DNA of 64,000 nucleotides from Okeania sp034190295. GTDB taxonomy: Bacteria; Cyanobacteriota; Cyanobacteriia; Cyanobacteriales; Microcoleaceae. The translations under genes were made by a program, and so were the position numbers. Positions 8,065 through 17,290 of the stretch are shown piece by piece. The notes under the pieces are model-generated. The model was not told the origin of the DNA. It was given only the letters and a program-made list of their open reading frames with translations, and did not search any database. The stretch covers positions 1 through 64,000 of the forward strand of contig JAXHSW010000021.1 in NCBI GenBank assembly GCA_034190295.1, given 5' to 3'. Position 1 is the stretch's first letter, and each line of letters starts with the position of its first letter.

Positions 8065-9534
8065 ATGACAAATTTACAAATTGAAAAATCTACATCTTAT
8101 ACCCGTGAAGACTGGCAAAAAGGATATGAATCTCAACCTAATGAATATAGTTATTGGATTGATAATATAGAAGGAGAAATACCAGCAGATTTGAATGGTA
8201 CTTTTTTCCGCAACGGACCCGGTTTATTAGATATTAATGGTCAGGCGATCGCTCATCCTTTTGATGGGGATGGAATGGTTTGTGCTATTGGTTTTAAAAA
8301 TGGTCGTGCCTACTTCCGAAATAGCTTTGTTAAAACGGAAGGTTATGTGGCAGAAAAAGCAGCAGGAAAAATTCTCTATCGAGGTGTTTTTGGTACTCAA
8401 AAACCTGGTGGTTGGTTAGCTAATATTTTCGACCTAAAAACTAAAAATATTGCCAATACTGGTATTCTTTATTGGGGCGATAAACTTTTGGCATTGTGGG
8501 AAGGAGCAGAACCCCATCAGTTAAATCCAAATACATTAGAAACTATTAAACTTGATGATTTAGATGGAATTTTAGAACCAGGTCAAGCTTTTTCTGCTCA
8601 CCCCAGAATTGAGAAAGGAAAGAATGGGAAAGGAGATGTTTTAGTTAACTTTTCTGTAAAGCCTGGTTTATCGAGTACCATCACTATTTTTGAGTTTAAT
8701 AGTCAGGGAAAATTATTAAAACGTTACTCTCATTCAATTTCTGGTTTTGCCTTTTTACACGATATGGTAATTACTCCAAATTACTGTATCTTTTTCCAAA
8801 ATCCTGTTACTTTGAATCCTATTCCTTTCTTCTTAGGACTGCGAAGTGCTGGTCAATGTCTGAAATTTTCACCTAATAAATCAACGCAAGTTATTTTAAT
8901 TCCTCGTGATGGTAGTAAAGAGATAAAAATTTTGGAAACTGAGCCTTGTTTTGTCTTTCATCATGCTAATGCTTGGGAAGAAAATGGGGAAATTTATGTA
9001 GATTCTATTTGTTATGAATCTTTCCCACAAGTTGACCCCAATGCTGGTTTTAAAGATGTAGATTTTGACTCAGTTCCAGAAGGTCAATTATGGAGATTTA
9101 AGATTAATATTGCTCAGGAAAATGTGGAAAGTAAAGTAGTAGAAAGTCGTTGTTGTGAGTTTCCAACTTTACATCCGAATAATGTAGGAAAAGCTTATCG
9201 ATATTTGTTTATTGGCGCTACGGAAATTCCCACAGGAAATGCTCCTTTACAAGCAATATTAAAGATTGATTGGCAAACAGGAGAACGTCAAATTTTTAGT
9301 GTTGCACCGCGAGGTTTTGCCGGAGAACCTTTATTTGTTCCTTTTCCGAATGGGGTGAATGAGGATGATGGTTGGTTGTTGATGTTGATGTATGATGCGG
9401 CGGAACATCGGTCGGATGTTGTGATTTTAGATGCTAGAGATTTGAATAAAAAACCTGTGGCGAAGTTGCATTTAAAGCATCATATTCCTTATGGTTTACA
9501 TGGGAGTTTTACGCCTCATTATTTTGGGGAGTAA
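8065..9534 (+). CDS. Carotenoid cleavage oxygenase (RPE65/apocarotenoid oxygenase family)
   Basis: A 489-aa non-heme iron dioxygenase of the family that cleaves carotenoids or apocarotenals at a double bond. The four iron-binding histidines of the seven-bladed propeller can be placed: H179 (FSAHPR), H232 (FLHDMV), H299 or H300 (FVFHHANAW) and H479 (GLHGSF). Other family marks are GTFFRNGPGLLD and HPFDGDGMV near residues 45-75. The length matches the ~490-aa cyanobacterial apocarotenoid-15,15'-oxygenase type, which makes retinal-like products. The exact substrate cannot be read from sequence. It has its own AT-rich upstream region and no operon partner. Confidence 0.93.
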   Translation: MTNLQIEKSTSYTREDWQKGYESQPNEYSYWIDNIEGEIPADLNGTFFRNGPGLLDINGQAIAHPFDGDGMVCAIGFKNGRAYFRNSFVKTEGYVAEKAAGKILYRGVFGTQKPGGWLANIFDLKTKNIANTGILYWGDKLLALWEGAEPHQLNPNTLETIKLDDLDGILEPGQAFSAHPRIEKGKNGKGDVLVNFSVKPGLSSTITIFEFNSQGKLLKRYSHSISGFAFLHDMVITPNYCIFFQNPVTLNPIPFFLGLRSAGQCLKFSPNKSTQVILIPRDGSKEIKILETEPCFVFHHANAWEENGEIYVDSICYESFPQVDPNAGFKDVDFDSVPEGQLWRFKINIAQENVESKVVESRCCEFPTLHPNNVGKAYRYLFIGATEIPTGNAPLQAILKIDWQTGERQIFSVAPRGFAGEPLFVPFPNGVNEDDGWLLMLMYDAAEHRSDVVILDARDLNKKPVAKLHLKHHIPYGLHGSFTPHYFGE

Positions 9535-9673
9535 TTAGTATTTCAGGTAAGTCAATCATTAAGTTGTAAAATATAATTCAATGTAGGGGTAAACGGTTGT
9601 TTGCTCCTACTATTTTTATTTAAGCTTACTATCTATTTCAGTTATAAATTATCCACTAACAAACTTAGCTAAA

Positions 9674-10318
9674 ATGACAGAAGAAAAACCTCTAACGAAC
9701 TTAGCTCAAATGACAAACAATAAACCTAATACAAAAGCAGTAGAAGTGAATGGGATTCGCTTTGAAATTCGATTGAATAATTCTGTAATTCCTCTACCTC
9801 CAAGAGAAGAAGAAGAAGAAGTACCTGGGGAAGAAGAAGATATATTTGCTAAAGATGATGATGATGATACTCCAGGAATAGAGTTTGAAATCATTATCAC
9901 CAATAACACATCTGAGACCTTTTACTTTGCTTTTCATAATAATTTAATACCCAAATTGATAGCATCTGATGGTCAGATTTTCGATGGAGGCCATGTTACA
10001 GATTGGATGAGACTTCCTATAGAATCTGATTTTCTGTTATCAAGACCAGGAGAGACATTAACTTTTACTCAACCTATTTTTCTATATCATACCGGAGATG
10101 ATTTCAGATTGAGTTTTAATGTTCTAGAAGGTGGAGCATGGACAGTTTCTGAAATTAATAATCCAGGAACCTACAAGTTGCAATTTACATACAAAAGTGT
10201 TGCATCTGTAATTAAAGTAGATACAGAAGAAGGGACAAGAAAGAAAATTGAAAATATTTGGATGGGGGAAGTAGACTTACCTACTCTGGAACTTCAGCTA
10301 GTCGATGAATCAATCTAA
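9674..10318 (+). CDS. Hypothetical protein, paralogue of the next gene
   Basis: A 214-aa protein of unknown function. It is clearly homologous to the protein at 10444-11088: they share AVEVNGIRFEIRL, VIPLPP, NNTS.TFYF, SRPGET/SKPGET, a GTYKLQFTY/GNYEFEFTY strand pattern, and IW.GEV.LP.LE.QLVD at the end. The pattern suggests one Ig-like beta-sandwich. An acidic insertion (EEEEEVPGEEED then DDDDD) sits at residues about 47-70. The reading frame stays open upstream of the ATG and encodes SISVINYPLTNLAK, matching the paralogue's signal segment, but no start codon is found there. This copy may therefore have lost its export signal. Confidence 0.7.
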   Translation: MTEEKPLTNLAQMTNNKPNTKAVEVNGIRFEIRLNNSVIPLPPREEEEEVPGEEEDIFAKDDDDDTPGIEFEIIITNNTSETFYFAFHNNLIPKLIASDGQIFDGGHVTDWMRLPIESDFLLSRPGETLTFTQPIFLYHTGDDFRLSFNVLEGGAWTVSEINNPGTYKLQFTYKSVASVIKVDTEEGTRKKIENIWMGEVDLPTLELQLVDESI

Positions 10319-10443
10319 CTCCACATTAATAGTTAAAAAAAACAAAAATTGTGTTCTAACTTTTTCTTGATAGTTATACAAATAAAACTGAAAATTCAGC
10401 AATATCTACTATTGCTTTTATCAATTATATTAGGATCAATTAT

Positions 10444-11088
10444 ATGTACATTGTTATTCAATTCCTAATATTTTTCCTTTCAGGTCTGGTTGCTATTTCA
10501 CTCATCAATTATCCACTAACGAACTTAGCTCAAATGGCAGAAGAAAAACCTCACACAACAGCAGTAGAAGTAAATGGTATTCGCTTTGAAATTCGATTAA
10601 AAAATCATGTAATTCCTCTGCCACCTAAAGAAGAAAATGCCATGACAGAAGTAGAGTTTGAGATTGTGGTGATAAACAATACATCTAATACCTTTTACTT
10701 CGACTTTGGGGATGGCTTTACACCATTACTGATGAAAGCTAATGGTGAAATAATCCCTGGAGGTAGCGGTTCAGATTGGAGAGGTCAAGCCATAGAATCT
10801 CATTTTCGGTTATCTAAGCCAGGAGAAACAGTGAGTTTTGTTGACTATTACGTTGTTGCCTACGATGAAGAGGAGTATATATGTCGCTTCGGTACTGAAC
10901 GAGGAACATGGTGGGTATCTGAAGCTGTTGATGCAGGAAACTATGAGTTCGAGTTTACCTATAGAAATGATGAATCTGCCTTGAAAGTTGGACTTCTTCG
11001 TGGGGGCAACAAAATACTTGACAACATTTGGACAGGAGAAGTTGTTTTACCTGTTCTAGAGTTTCAGCTAGTTGATAAACCTATCTAA
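10444..11088 (+). CDS. Exported hypothetical protein, Ig-like fold suspected
   Basis: A 214-aa protein of unknown function, with an N-terminal hydrophobic segment (VIQFLIFFLSGLVAISLI, residues 4-21) that should act as a signal peptide or anchor. The remainder is homologous to the upstream gene and has the alternating strands of an Ig-like or DUF-type beta-sandwich. It lacks the acidic insertion. It is 125 nt downstream of its paralogue and 55 nt before the start of the PEP-CTERM gene, so the three may be co-transcribed. The repeated shared N-terminal motif INYPLTNLAQM shows that the two genes arose by tandem duplication. Confidence 0.72.
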   Translation: MYIVIQFLIFFLSGLVAISLINYPLTNLAQMAEEKPHTTAVEVNGIRFEIRLKNHVIPLPPKEENAMTEVEFEIVVINNTSNTFYFDFGDGFTPLLMKANGEIIPGGSGSDWRGQAIESHFRLSKPGETVSFVDYYVVAYDEEEYICRFGTERGTWWVSEAVDAGNYEFEFTYRNDESALKVGLLRGGNKILDNIWTGEVVLPVLEFQLVDKPI

Positions 11089-11143
11089 CTCACAATTAAA
11101 TTTTTCGACAGATAAAAGTTCGCTAATTTTTGAGGATATAGTT

Positions 11144-12442
11144 ATGCCCATAAAACTGAAACTTCAGCAATGTCTACTATTGCTGTTATCAACTCCATTA
11201 TTAATCGCAATAACTCCAGAATCAACTCCTGCTTTCACAATTAAGCAGAAAACTAAAATCAACAATAATTTTTCTGATTACTCTTTCTTTTATGATAAAT
11301 CCCACAAACTAGAGGGAATAGGTGTAACAACTTTAGGTGCAAGCAATCCATTCACCCCTTGGTCACAAAAAAACTTTTCACCATTCCTTACTCCAATTAA
11401 ACGAGGAGGTACGGCAGGACTCCTAGAAGAGTTGAAACTCTATATGGATGAAGGTTGGACTTTTACGAAAGGCCGTAACCTAAAAGGAAGCTTTAATGTT
11501 ACAAATAACTATGCTTGTGGGATACACAAGATATGTTATGCTAAGGGTCTTCCAGGAAGTAACACAGGAGGAGTTGGTGCTGTGCTTGAGTTCTATTATC
11601 GTCCTGGAAAAAGAGGTAAAAAAGTCAAAACAGCAGATCCTAAACCAAGAGATATCATATTTCCTAGTTTTACAGCGCCTAATTTATACTGGATTCAAAG
11701 AATAATCACTAACTACCCTTCAACTACTAATACGGTTGGTCAACGCGTAACCTATATTGATAACCTTAGTCATAATGGCAAAAATGCTACACATCCTTAT
11801 TTAGGAAGGAATATTTTTAATATGGGAAACAATGGTTATTTCGGAGACCGTCCCTATCGCGGTGAAAAAACAGAAACAGAACTCAAAAAAAATTTTTACT
11901 GGATTGCAGAACTTTATCTAGCCAAAGACGACCCAAAGATTGGGCAGAAAGTCACTATTTACAATGGAGTCAGGTGGGGTTGGAAATATAAGTATTACTC
12001 TATAGACGACCTAAAAAAAGTTTGCCCAATTACAAAAAATAACGGAGGCAAAATCACTAACGTTAGCAACAGAGAAAAAAATGTTTTGGATGTTTTAAAC
12101 AACGCAAGTTTAGTCAATACTGTTTGTCAAAAGGAACCCCCCAAACCTAAGCCAAAACCTCCAAAGCCTCCTAAACGACCCTGTTCTGGTGGTAGCGGTG
12201 GCGGTGGATGTCGCAGCAGAAGGTCATCTGCAACTGACTATATAGAAAACCACGACCAAGATTATGTAGAAATCTTGAACAAAATGGAATCAGAACAATA
12301 TCTAGATTCGAGCGATCGCTCCAACACCTCAAATACCACTCCCGAAACAATTCCCGAACCAACTTCAGCTTTTGCTCTATTGATGTTAGGAGTAGGAGCG
12401 ATCGCTAATAAATTGAAAAACCGCAATAACAAACCGAAATAG
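11144..12442 (+). CDS. Exported protein with PEP-CTERM sorting signal
   Basis: A 432-aa secreted protein. The start at 11144 is chosen because a clear signal peptide follows (KLKLQQCLLLLLSTPLLIA) and a GAGG stands upstream; an earlier in-frame ATG at 11072 overlaps the previous gene. The body is of unknown fold, with four or more Cys and a Tyr-rich region. Residues about 350-375 are Pro/Lys-rich (PPKPKPKPPKPPK), followed by a Gly/Ser stretch. The C-terminus has the PEP-CTERM layout: IPEPTSAFALLMLGVGAIA then a basic tail KLKNRNNK. Such proteins are processed by an exosortase and usually travel with exopolysaccharide genes. None of the exosortase genes is in view, but the next gene is a polysaccharide polymerase/ligase. 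Confidence 0.8.
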   Translation: MPIKLKLQQCLLLLLSTPLLIAITPESTPAFTIKQKTKINNNFSDYSFFYDKSHKLEGIGVTTLGASNPFTPWSQKNFSPFLTPIKRGGTAGLLEELKLYMDEGWTFTKGRNLKGSFNVTNNYACGIHKICYAKGLPGSNTGGVGAVLEFYYRPGKRGKKVKTADPKPRDIIFPSFTAPNLYWIQRIITNYPSTTNTVGQRVTYIDNLSHNGKNATHPYLGRNIFNMGNNGYFGDRPYRGEKTETELKKNFYWIAELYLAKDDPKIGQKVTIYNGVRWGWKYKYYSIDDLKKVCPITKNNGGKITNVSNREKNVLDVLNNASLVNTVCQKEPPKPKPKPPKPPKRPCSGGSGGGGCRSRRSSATDYIENHDQDYVEILNKMESEQYLDSSDRSNTSNTTPETIPEPTSAFALLMLGVGAIANKLKNRNNKPK

Positions 12443-13776
12443 TGAAGAGCTTCTACGCACTGATTTTTTGTCTCAGTATCATCATTATCGAACCTTGGGG
12501 ATTAAGCCGTGGTGAAATTTGGACTCAACCCAAAGTATTGATAGTTTTACTCATCACCTTATTCAACCTCTGCATTTTATGGGATGAAAAATCAGCTCTC
12601 ACCATTCCTCGGTCTTGGAAAATTTCAGCAGTATTGTGGTTGTTGTTTCTAGCAACAGGTATCATTTCAACTCTCAACAGTCCATTCCCCACCATTTCCT
12701 TATTCGGTCAAGACCAGATGGGAGATGGTTTGCTTTACTGGTTGCTCATCGCCACATTTACCCTCAGCAACACCCTATTATTAAAACAACATCCAGAAAT
12801 ATTCCCAGCTCAAATACGAGGTTTATTAATTGGTGGGATAATTCTGTGCTTGAGTATTTTTCCCCAAGTCATTAACTGGCACATTGATTATACTGCCACT
12901 ATGGGAGAATTGCTCAAAGAAAATATTTTAGTCAGCAGTATTTTTCGAGACCATCAACCCATCGGTTTATATTCCCATCGTGGTCATGCAGCATTTGTGT
13001 TAATTTTCATTGGAATTTTGGTTTTACTGAATCGAAAATGTGGCTGGTTATCATTTCCAATAAGCACTGTTATTTTAATCCCAATAGTAACTGCTTTATT
13101 ACTGAGTAATACCCGAATGGCAATTATCGCCGGATTAATTTCTATCATTTATCTCCAGGGGCGAAAGTATCAAAAATTGCTCATCTGTATAACTTTAGTA
13201 GGTTTATTAGTAGTTGGTCTGACCACAACCACCCGAAAAATTCCCGGTTTATCCCCACTCAAGCAAATGACATCCGACCGGATTTTTCTATGGCAAATTG
13301 CCAGTCGAGGTATTCGTCAACGTCCGTTATTTGGATGGGGTTTTGATGGGTTTGGAATTGCTTATCCTTACAGTAAAAATAAAAGCCAGAAGCATAAACA
13401 AAATGTGATTCGTTTGGAAGATTTTAGTTACGACATTTTGGGAAAAGATGGTCAAATTAAAACAAAATTATTACCTACTTATAAAGCTCATAATTTGATT
13501 CTTGATACCACATTATCTGTTGGTATTTTAGGTATGCTATTCTACACAGCATTATGGGGATTTTATTTCTATTTAGCACTTCAGACTTCTGTTAGAAAAA
13601 TAGAAGTTTTAGCACTGGCATATTTGAGTTTTACTTTTACTTGGTTTGAGTGTGCTCAATTCACTCATCTTGTTTGGTGGATGTTTAGTGTTGCTGGCAG
13701 CCTTAAATTCTACAGGAATGTGTCAATTTTGGGTTTTAATAGTAATGTAATGAAAAAGAATCCAACAGATGAGTAA
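12442..13776 (+). CDS. O-antigen ligase / polymerase family membrane protein (Wzy_C)
   Basis: A 444-aa polytopic membrane protein. It starts with GTG at 12442, overlapping the TAG of the PEP-CTERM gene by one base, so the two are translationally coupled. About 10-12 membrane segments surround a periplasmic loop. The Wzy_C region is recognisable: LLLSNTRMAIIAGLISIIYL, then DRIFLWQIASRGIRQRPLFGWGFDGF. Family members polymerise or ligate surface polysaccharide or glycoprotein glycans. Coupling to a PEP-CTERM protein suggests a role in glycan attachment or matrix formation for that protein. This role is inference. Confidence 0.85.
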   Translation: MKSFYALIFCLSIIIIEPWGLSRGEIWTQPKVLIVLLITLFNLCILWDEKSALTIPRSWKISAVLWLLFLATGIISTLNSPFPTISLFGQDQMGDGLLYWLLIATFTLSNTLLLKQHPEIFPAQIRGLLIGGIILCLSIFPQVINWHIDYTATMGELLKENILVSSIFRDHQPIGLYSHRGHAAFVLIFIGILVLLNRKCGWLSFPISTVILIPIVTALLLSNTRMAIIAGLISIIYLQGRKYQKLLICITLVGLLVVGLTTTTRKIPGLSPLKQMTSDRIFLWQIASRGIRQRPLFGWGFDGFGIAYPYSKNKSQKHKQNVIRLEDFSYDILGKDGQIKTKLLPTYKAHNLILDTTLSVGILGMLFYTALWGFYFYLALQTSVRKIEVLALAYLSFTFTWFECAQFTHLVWWMFSVAGSLKFYRNVSILGFNSNVMKKNPTDE

Positions 13777-13832
13777 ATTAGTAATTATATAATGTTATGG
13801 AAACATCTATTTGTCTAGATATATAAGTTTTT

Positions 13833-13861
13833 GTTGGGTTGCGAGATACGCTTAACCCAAC
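13833..13861. terminator. Hairpin between convergent genes
   Basis: GTTGGGTTGCG and CGCTTAACCCAAC pair around a short AGATA loop. The element is a common dispersed cyanobacterial GTTGGGTT palindrome. It sits between the convergent polymerase gene and the small gene at 13890, so it can serve both as a terminator. Confidence 0.6.
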
Positions 13862-13889
13862 CTACAAATTATTTATCATAATCTATTAC

Positions 13890-14096
13890 TTACCCCTTTC
13901 TTTGAGCAATTTGTTGTTTAGCAAGTCTGGCTACTTCTACTAATTTATTTTGTGTTGCCTTAAAAGATTTATCCCATTGTAATTCATCTTCTAAATCAGC
14001 AATATATTCCCGTAAATGGTCAATAATTTTCTCCTGTTGTGCATCAGAAAGGGATTCTAAAATTTTAACAACTGTTACTATATTTTCCCGTGACAT
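13890..14096 (-). CDS. Small conserved hypothetical, possible orphan antitoxin
   Basis: A 68-aa, charged, all-helical protein (MSRENIVTVVKILESLSD, HLREYIADLEDELQWD, LVEVARLAKQQIAQ). It resembles short cyanobacterial proteins that often stand before a RelE/ParE-type toxin gene. No toxin gene follows here; the downstream neighbour is the convergent polymerase gene. Either it is an orphan antitoxin or it has another role. The assignment is weak. Confidence 0.55.
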   Translation of the reverse strand: MSRENIVTVVKILESLSDAQQEKIIDHLREYIADLEDELQWDKSFKATQNKLVEVARLAKQQIAQRKG

Positions 14097-14177
14097 TTTT
14101 GCTCTAAGTGGTACAACTTAAATAAATATAGTTAAATAATAACACCTTGTCCTGAAAGACCAAATGCCCATATCTGT

Positions 14178-14309
14178 TCAATAATTGATAATTGATAATT
14201 GATAATTGATAATTACCTCTCCCAAAAAGGAAGAGGATTGAATAAAAGGAAAATTTTTTCTTGTTTCTCCACAGCGAGAGAGAGGCTTTAAACCTTAATT
14301 ATCTGGTAA
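14178..14309 (+). repeat. Dispersed element, TACCGAATAATT family, copy D
   Basis: AATTGAT heptamers, TTACCTCTCCC, GGATTGAATAAAAGG, GAGAGGCTTTAAACC, then TTATCTGGTAA. It sits just upstream of the gene at 14356 and may contribute to its 5' region. Confidence 0.75.
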
Positions 14310-14355
14310 ATCTTCTCCTAACCAACTACCTAAAACCTACCACCTAATTATTAAT

Positions 14356-14706
14356 ATGAATTACGAAACTGCCCGTCAATTTCTCATAGATCAAGGAACA
14401 GCTTTAGAAACTAAAATTAATCCAGATGCTTTCCTCATGCGTCTCGAACAAGGAAAACCTCCTATTCCGGGTCAAGCAACTAATATTTTGTTAGCTCTAA
14501 AAATCTCTTTTGAAATGTTACAAGGAGACCCCCTTCTCGACCGAGAATTAGTTGTCGGATTATATTTATTAGCAATGGAAAGCCTGAAATTATTTGAAGC
14601 TGGTAGACGAAAAGGAGTAATGTGGCCGCCACTTTTAAAAGAAGATATTGAACGAATTTCAATTGCGGTGAAAAATATTTTTTCTGGTGTTTGGCCCGCA
14701 GATTAA
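14356..14706 (+). CDS. Conserved cyanobacterial hypothetical protein
   Basis: A 116-aa helical protein of unknown function with a recognisable cyanobacterial pattern (MNYETARQFLIDQG, RLEQGKPPIPGQATNILLAL, VVGLYLLAMESLKLFEAGR, GVMWPPLLKEDIERI). Length and composition fit a soluble cytoplasmic protein; no catalytic motif is visible. It stands alone between repeats. Confidence 0.7.
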   Translation: MNYETARQFLIDQGTALETKINPDAFLMRLEQGKPPIPGQATNILLALKISFEMLQGDPLLDRELVVGLYLLAMESLKLFEAGRRKGVMWPPLLKEDIERISIAVKNIFSGVWPAD

Positions 14707-14953
14707 GTAGGGGAGTGGCTCACACGGATTATGGCACGGATACACGGATAGGTCAGGGAGTAGGGAAGTAGGGCAGTAGGGGCGAATGGCATTCGCCCTT
14801 ACAGGAGTAGGGGAGTGGGGGAGTAGGGGAGAATAGAATTTATAGAGTTAGATAATTTAGTTATAACAAAATTTGTGTTTGTTTGTAGTTGGGCTTCAGC
14901 CCATACAATATTTATTATGTATTATTGCTCAAGCCTAACTACGAGAGCTACTA
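14707..14953. other. Intergenic with satellite fragment and GTAGGG repeats
   Basis: It contains CACGGATTATGGCACGGATA at 14729-14748, a fragment of the satellite found at 61.7-63.7 kb. GGGAGTAGGG-type repeats follow, then the dispersed motif TAGTTGGGCTTCAGCCCATA near 14886 and its partner GCCTAACTACGAG near 14932. No gene is seen. Confidence 0.65.
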
Positions 14954-15877
14954 TTATAATTGTTCTGCTGGAGATGATATTACTGTGCGATGACGATGAG
15001 TATTACAAATTATTTTGGGAGTCATAAAACCAGCATCTATCAATTCTTTTTCTATATCTAAAGTGAAATATTCATCCATATAAGGTTCTGTACTCTTCAA
15101 CAAAGTAAAAACATAAGGTTTCATTGTGGCATAAACTTCTGATTTAGGATTCATATCCATAATTGCAATATTGCCGTTTGGACGTAATAACCGTCTTGCC
15201 TCCCGAAATATTTTTTTAGTAGCAGTTTGTGGTAGTTCGTGACAGACTAAAGAGATAGAAATTAAATCAAAAGAAGCATCAGGTAAACCAGTTTCTTCCG
15301 CAGCAGCATGAACCCAATTAATATCTAAATTTTGTTGTTGGGAGCGATACAAACCAACTGCTAAAAAATAAGGTGATAAATCTACCCCTGTCAACTTAGC
15401 TTCTGGGTAAGTTTTTTGTAGGGAAAAAGTATTTAACCCCGCACCACATCCTAAATCTAAAATATCTTTTGGTGTAGGAATTTCTGCTTTGAGAATATCA
15501 AGAAAACTTTTACGAAGTCTAGCATCTCCATCAATACCTGATTCCGGCCAAATGCCTGCATGAACTGCCAAAGCAGCTACTTCTTCTTCTACAGCAGCTT
15601 CCCAACTCATATTACCTTTTTCATAAGCATGAAATGAAGTAAGGTAATATTCTGGATAGATTAAATTAGGATTATTTACTATTTCCCATTCTTTATTCCA
15701 ATTACGTTCAGAAAGTTCTTTTGCTTGTTTTAGCCAAGGTACACCAATTTTTTCTGCACGTTTAATAATCATCTTTCGTGCTTGAGTTTTTGCCAATTTT
15801 GCCAGAGGTTTAATGGAGAGAATTCCATTTACTAATTGTGTCGCTATATCAGACTTAGGTTTTAAAGTAGTAGTCAT
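14954..15877 (-). CDS. Class I SAM-dependent methyltransferase
   Basis: A 307-aa methyltransferase with a Rossmann fold: DILDLGCGAGLNTFSL is the SAM-binding motif I, KLTGVDLSPYFL is motif II, and FDLISISLVCHELP and LLRPNGNIAIMDMNP are the later motifs. A 130-residue helical N-terminal extension (LSERNWNKEWEIVNNPNLIYPEYY) is shared with a cyanobacterial group of unknown substrate. The ATG at 15877 is supplied by the conserved TGAAATGAC tail of a heptamer repeat and has no obvious Shine-Dalgarno sequence; homologue-like N-terminal residues start right there, so it is kept. Confidence 0.85.
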   Translation of the reverse strand: MTTTLKPKSDIATQLVNGILSIKPLAKLAKTQARKMIIKRAEKIGVPWLKQAKELSERNWNKEWEIVNNPNLIYPEYYLTSFHAYEKGNMSWEAAVEEEVAALAVHAGIWPESGIDGDARLRKSFLDILKAEIPTPKDILDLGCGAGLNTFSLQKTYPEAKLTGVDLSPYFLAVGLYRSQQQNLDINWVHAAAEETGLPDASFDLISISLVCHELPQTATKKIFREARRLLRPNGNIAIMDMNPKSEVYATMKPYVFTLLKSTEPYMDEYFTLDIEKELIDAGFMTPKIICNTHRHRTVISSPAEQL

Positions 15878-16160
15878 TTCAGTTATCAGTTATCAGTTAT
15901 CAATTATCAGTTAGTCTCCTATGGTCGTAACTTTCCTAGGTCATGCTACGCAAACTTCATATTTTATCCTCAAAAAAATTGTTTAAATTGAAGAAAGAAC
16001 AAGTGGATGGGGACTTAAACCACAACTAATTGTAAATACTATTGCACCATTTTAGGCGTGCCACTTCAATACAAATTTTGCACAAAATTAACCTTCCTCC
16101 TAACTTCTAACTTCTAACTTTTGACTTTTGACTTTTGACTTTTGAATGACCCCCCTTCAA
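15878..16160. other. Intergenic, repeats
   Basis: It holds the (TTATCAG)n heptamer block at 15877-15918, a GTCATGCTACGCAAAC dispersed motif near 15940, and (ACTTTTG)n heptamers at 16108-16147. No gene is seen. Confidence 0.65.
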
Positions 16161-17228
16161 TCAACGTTGTAAATTTCTTGGATCTAGAGCATCTCGCAAC
16201 CCATCTCCTAATAAATTAAAGGCTAATACTGTCAAAATAATCAATAATGCTGGTGGCCATACTAACCATGGTTGTAATACTAAGATTGAAGCGTTCGTGG
16301 CTAAAGATAGCATATTTCCCCAAGATGGGTCTGGTTGTTGAATGCCTAAACCAATCAAACTTAAAACTGATTCTGAGATAATAAAACTAGGAATGGCTAA
16401 AGTTGCTGAAATAATTATGTATGTTGCAGTTTGAGGCAATACATGACGGATGATGATGTAAAAAGAATTTGCTCCCATTGCCCTCACTGCTTGGACAAAT
16501 TCTTGTTCTTTGATGGATAGCACTTGTCCACGAATTACCCTTGCTAACCCTGCCCAACTAATAAATGAAGTAATGGCTACAATTAACAGAAATCTTTGAG
16601 CGCTAGTTAAACTAGGTGGTAATACGGCAGCTAATGCTACTAATAAATAGATACCTGGAATTGTCATTAATACTTCGGCAAAGCGCATCAAAATACTATC
16701 TACTAAACCACCAAAATAACCAGAAATTCCACCAATAATCATCCCTAGAGGAAAGTAAATCAGAATACCTACTAAACCAATAAAGAGACTAATACGACCG
16801 CCAAAAATTAGACGACTAAATTGGTCTCTTGCTTGTTCATCAGTGCCTAATAAGTTAAATTTTGCTTCACCTGTACTGCCAAATAAATGTCGATCTAGTG
16901 GCAAGATGCCAAACAGTTTATAGGGTGTTCCTTTGACAAATAAACTGAGAGGGGATGGTTTATCTAAGTCTACGTTTAATTTGCGTAGTCCAGTTTCTAA
17001 GTCTACTGGTCCTTGAGTTGTGGGGTAAATGTGAGGTCCAATAAATTCGCCTGTTTGGTTTTGCCAATAAATTGTAGTAGGTGGTAATAGGGAACCATTA
17101 GGTTGAGATGCGTAGGGGTCATAAGGGGCAACAAAATCAGCAGCAATTACTACTATGTAAAAAATTAATAGTAATAATGCACCAAATCTCGCTAGAGGAT
17201 TTTTTTTAAGGTTTTTCCACCATTTCAT
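16161..17228 (-). CDS. ABC transporter permease, dipeptide/oligopeptide/nickel type (DppC-like)
   Basis: A 355-aa inner-membrane permease of the DppC/OppC class, which forms the channel with a DppB-type partner. Visible marks: an N-terminal membrane segment (LLLIFYIVVIAADFVAPYDPY), LLGTDEQARDQFSRLIFGGRISL before the main membrane bundle, and the EAA loop EQEFVQAVRAMGANSFYII that docks to the ATPase. The C-terminus DALDPRNLQ is the family ending. An insertion of about 70 residues between the first membrane helix and the GTDE motif makes it longer than the typical 280-300 aa; this form is usual in cyanobacteria. No DppB or ATPase gene lies beside it. Confidence 0.92.
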   Translation of the reverse strand: MKWWKNLKKNPLARFGALLLLIFYIVVIAADFVAPYDPYASQPNGSLLPPTTIYWQNQTGEFIGPHIYPTTQGPVDLETGLRKLNVDLDKPSPLSLFVKGTPYKLFGILPLDRHLFGSTGEAKFNLLGTDEQARDQFSRLIFGGRISLFIGLVGILIYFPLGMIIGGISGYFGGLVDSILMRFAEVLMTIPGIYLLVALAAVLPPSLTSAQRFLLIVAITSFISWAGLARVIRGQVLSIKEQEFVQAVRAMGANSFYIIIRHVLPQTATYIIISATLAIPSFIISESVLSLIGLGIQQPDPSWGNMLSLATNASILVLQPWLVWPPALLIILTVLAFNLLGDGLRDALDPRNLQR

Positions 17229-17290
17229 ATTTAAGAAGGAAGAAGTAAGAAGTAAGAAGTAAGAAGGAAGGAGGAAGAAGGAAGAAGGAA

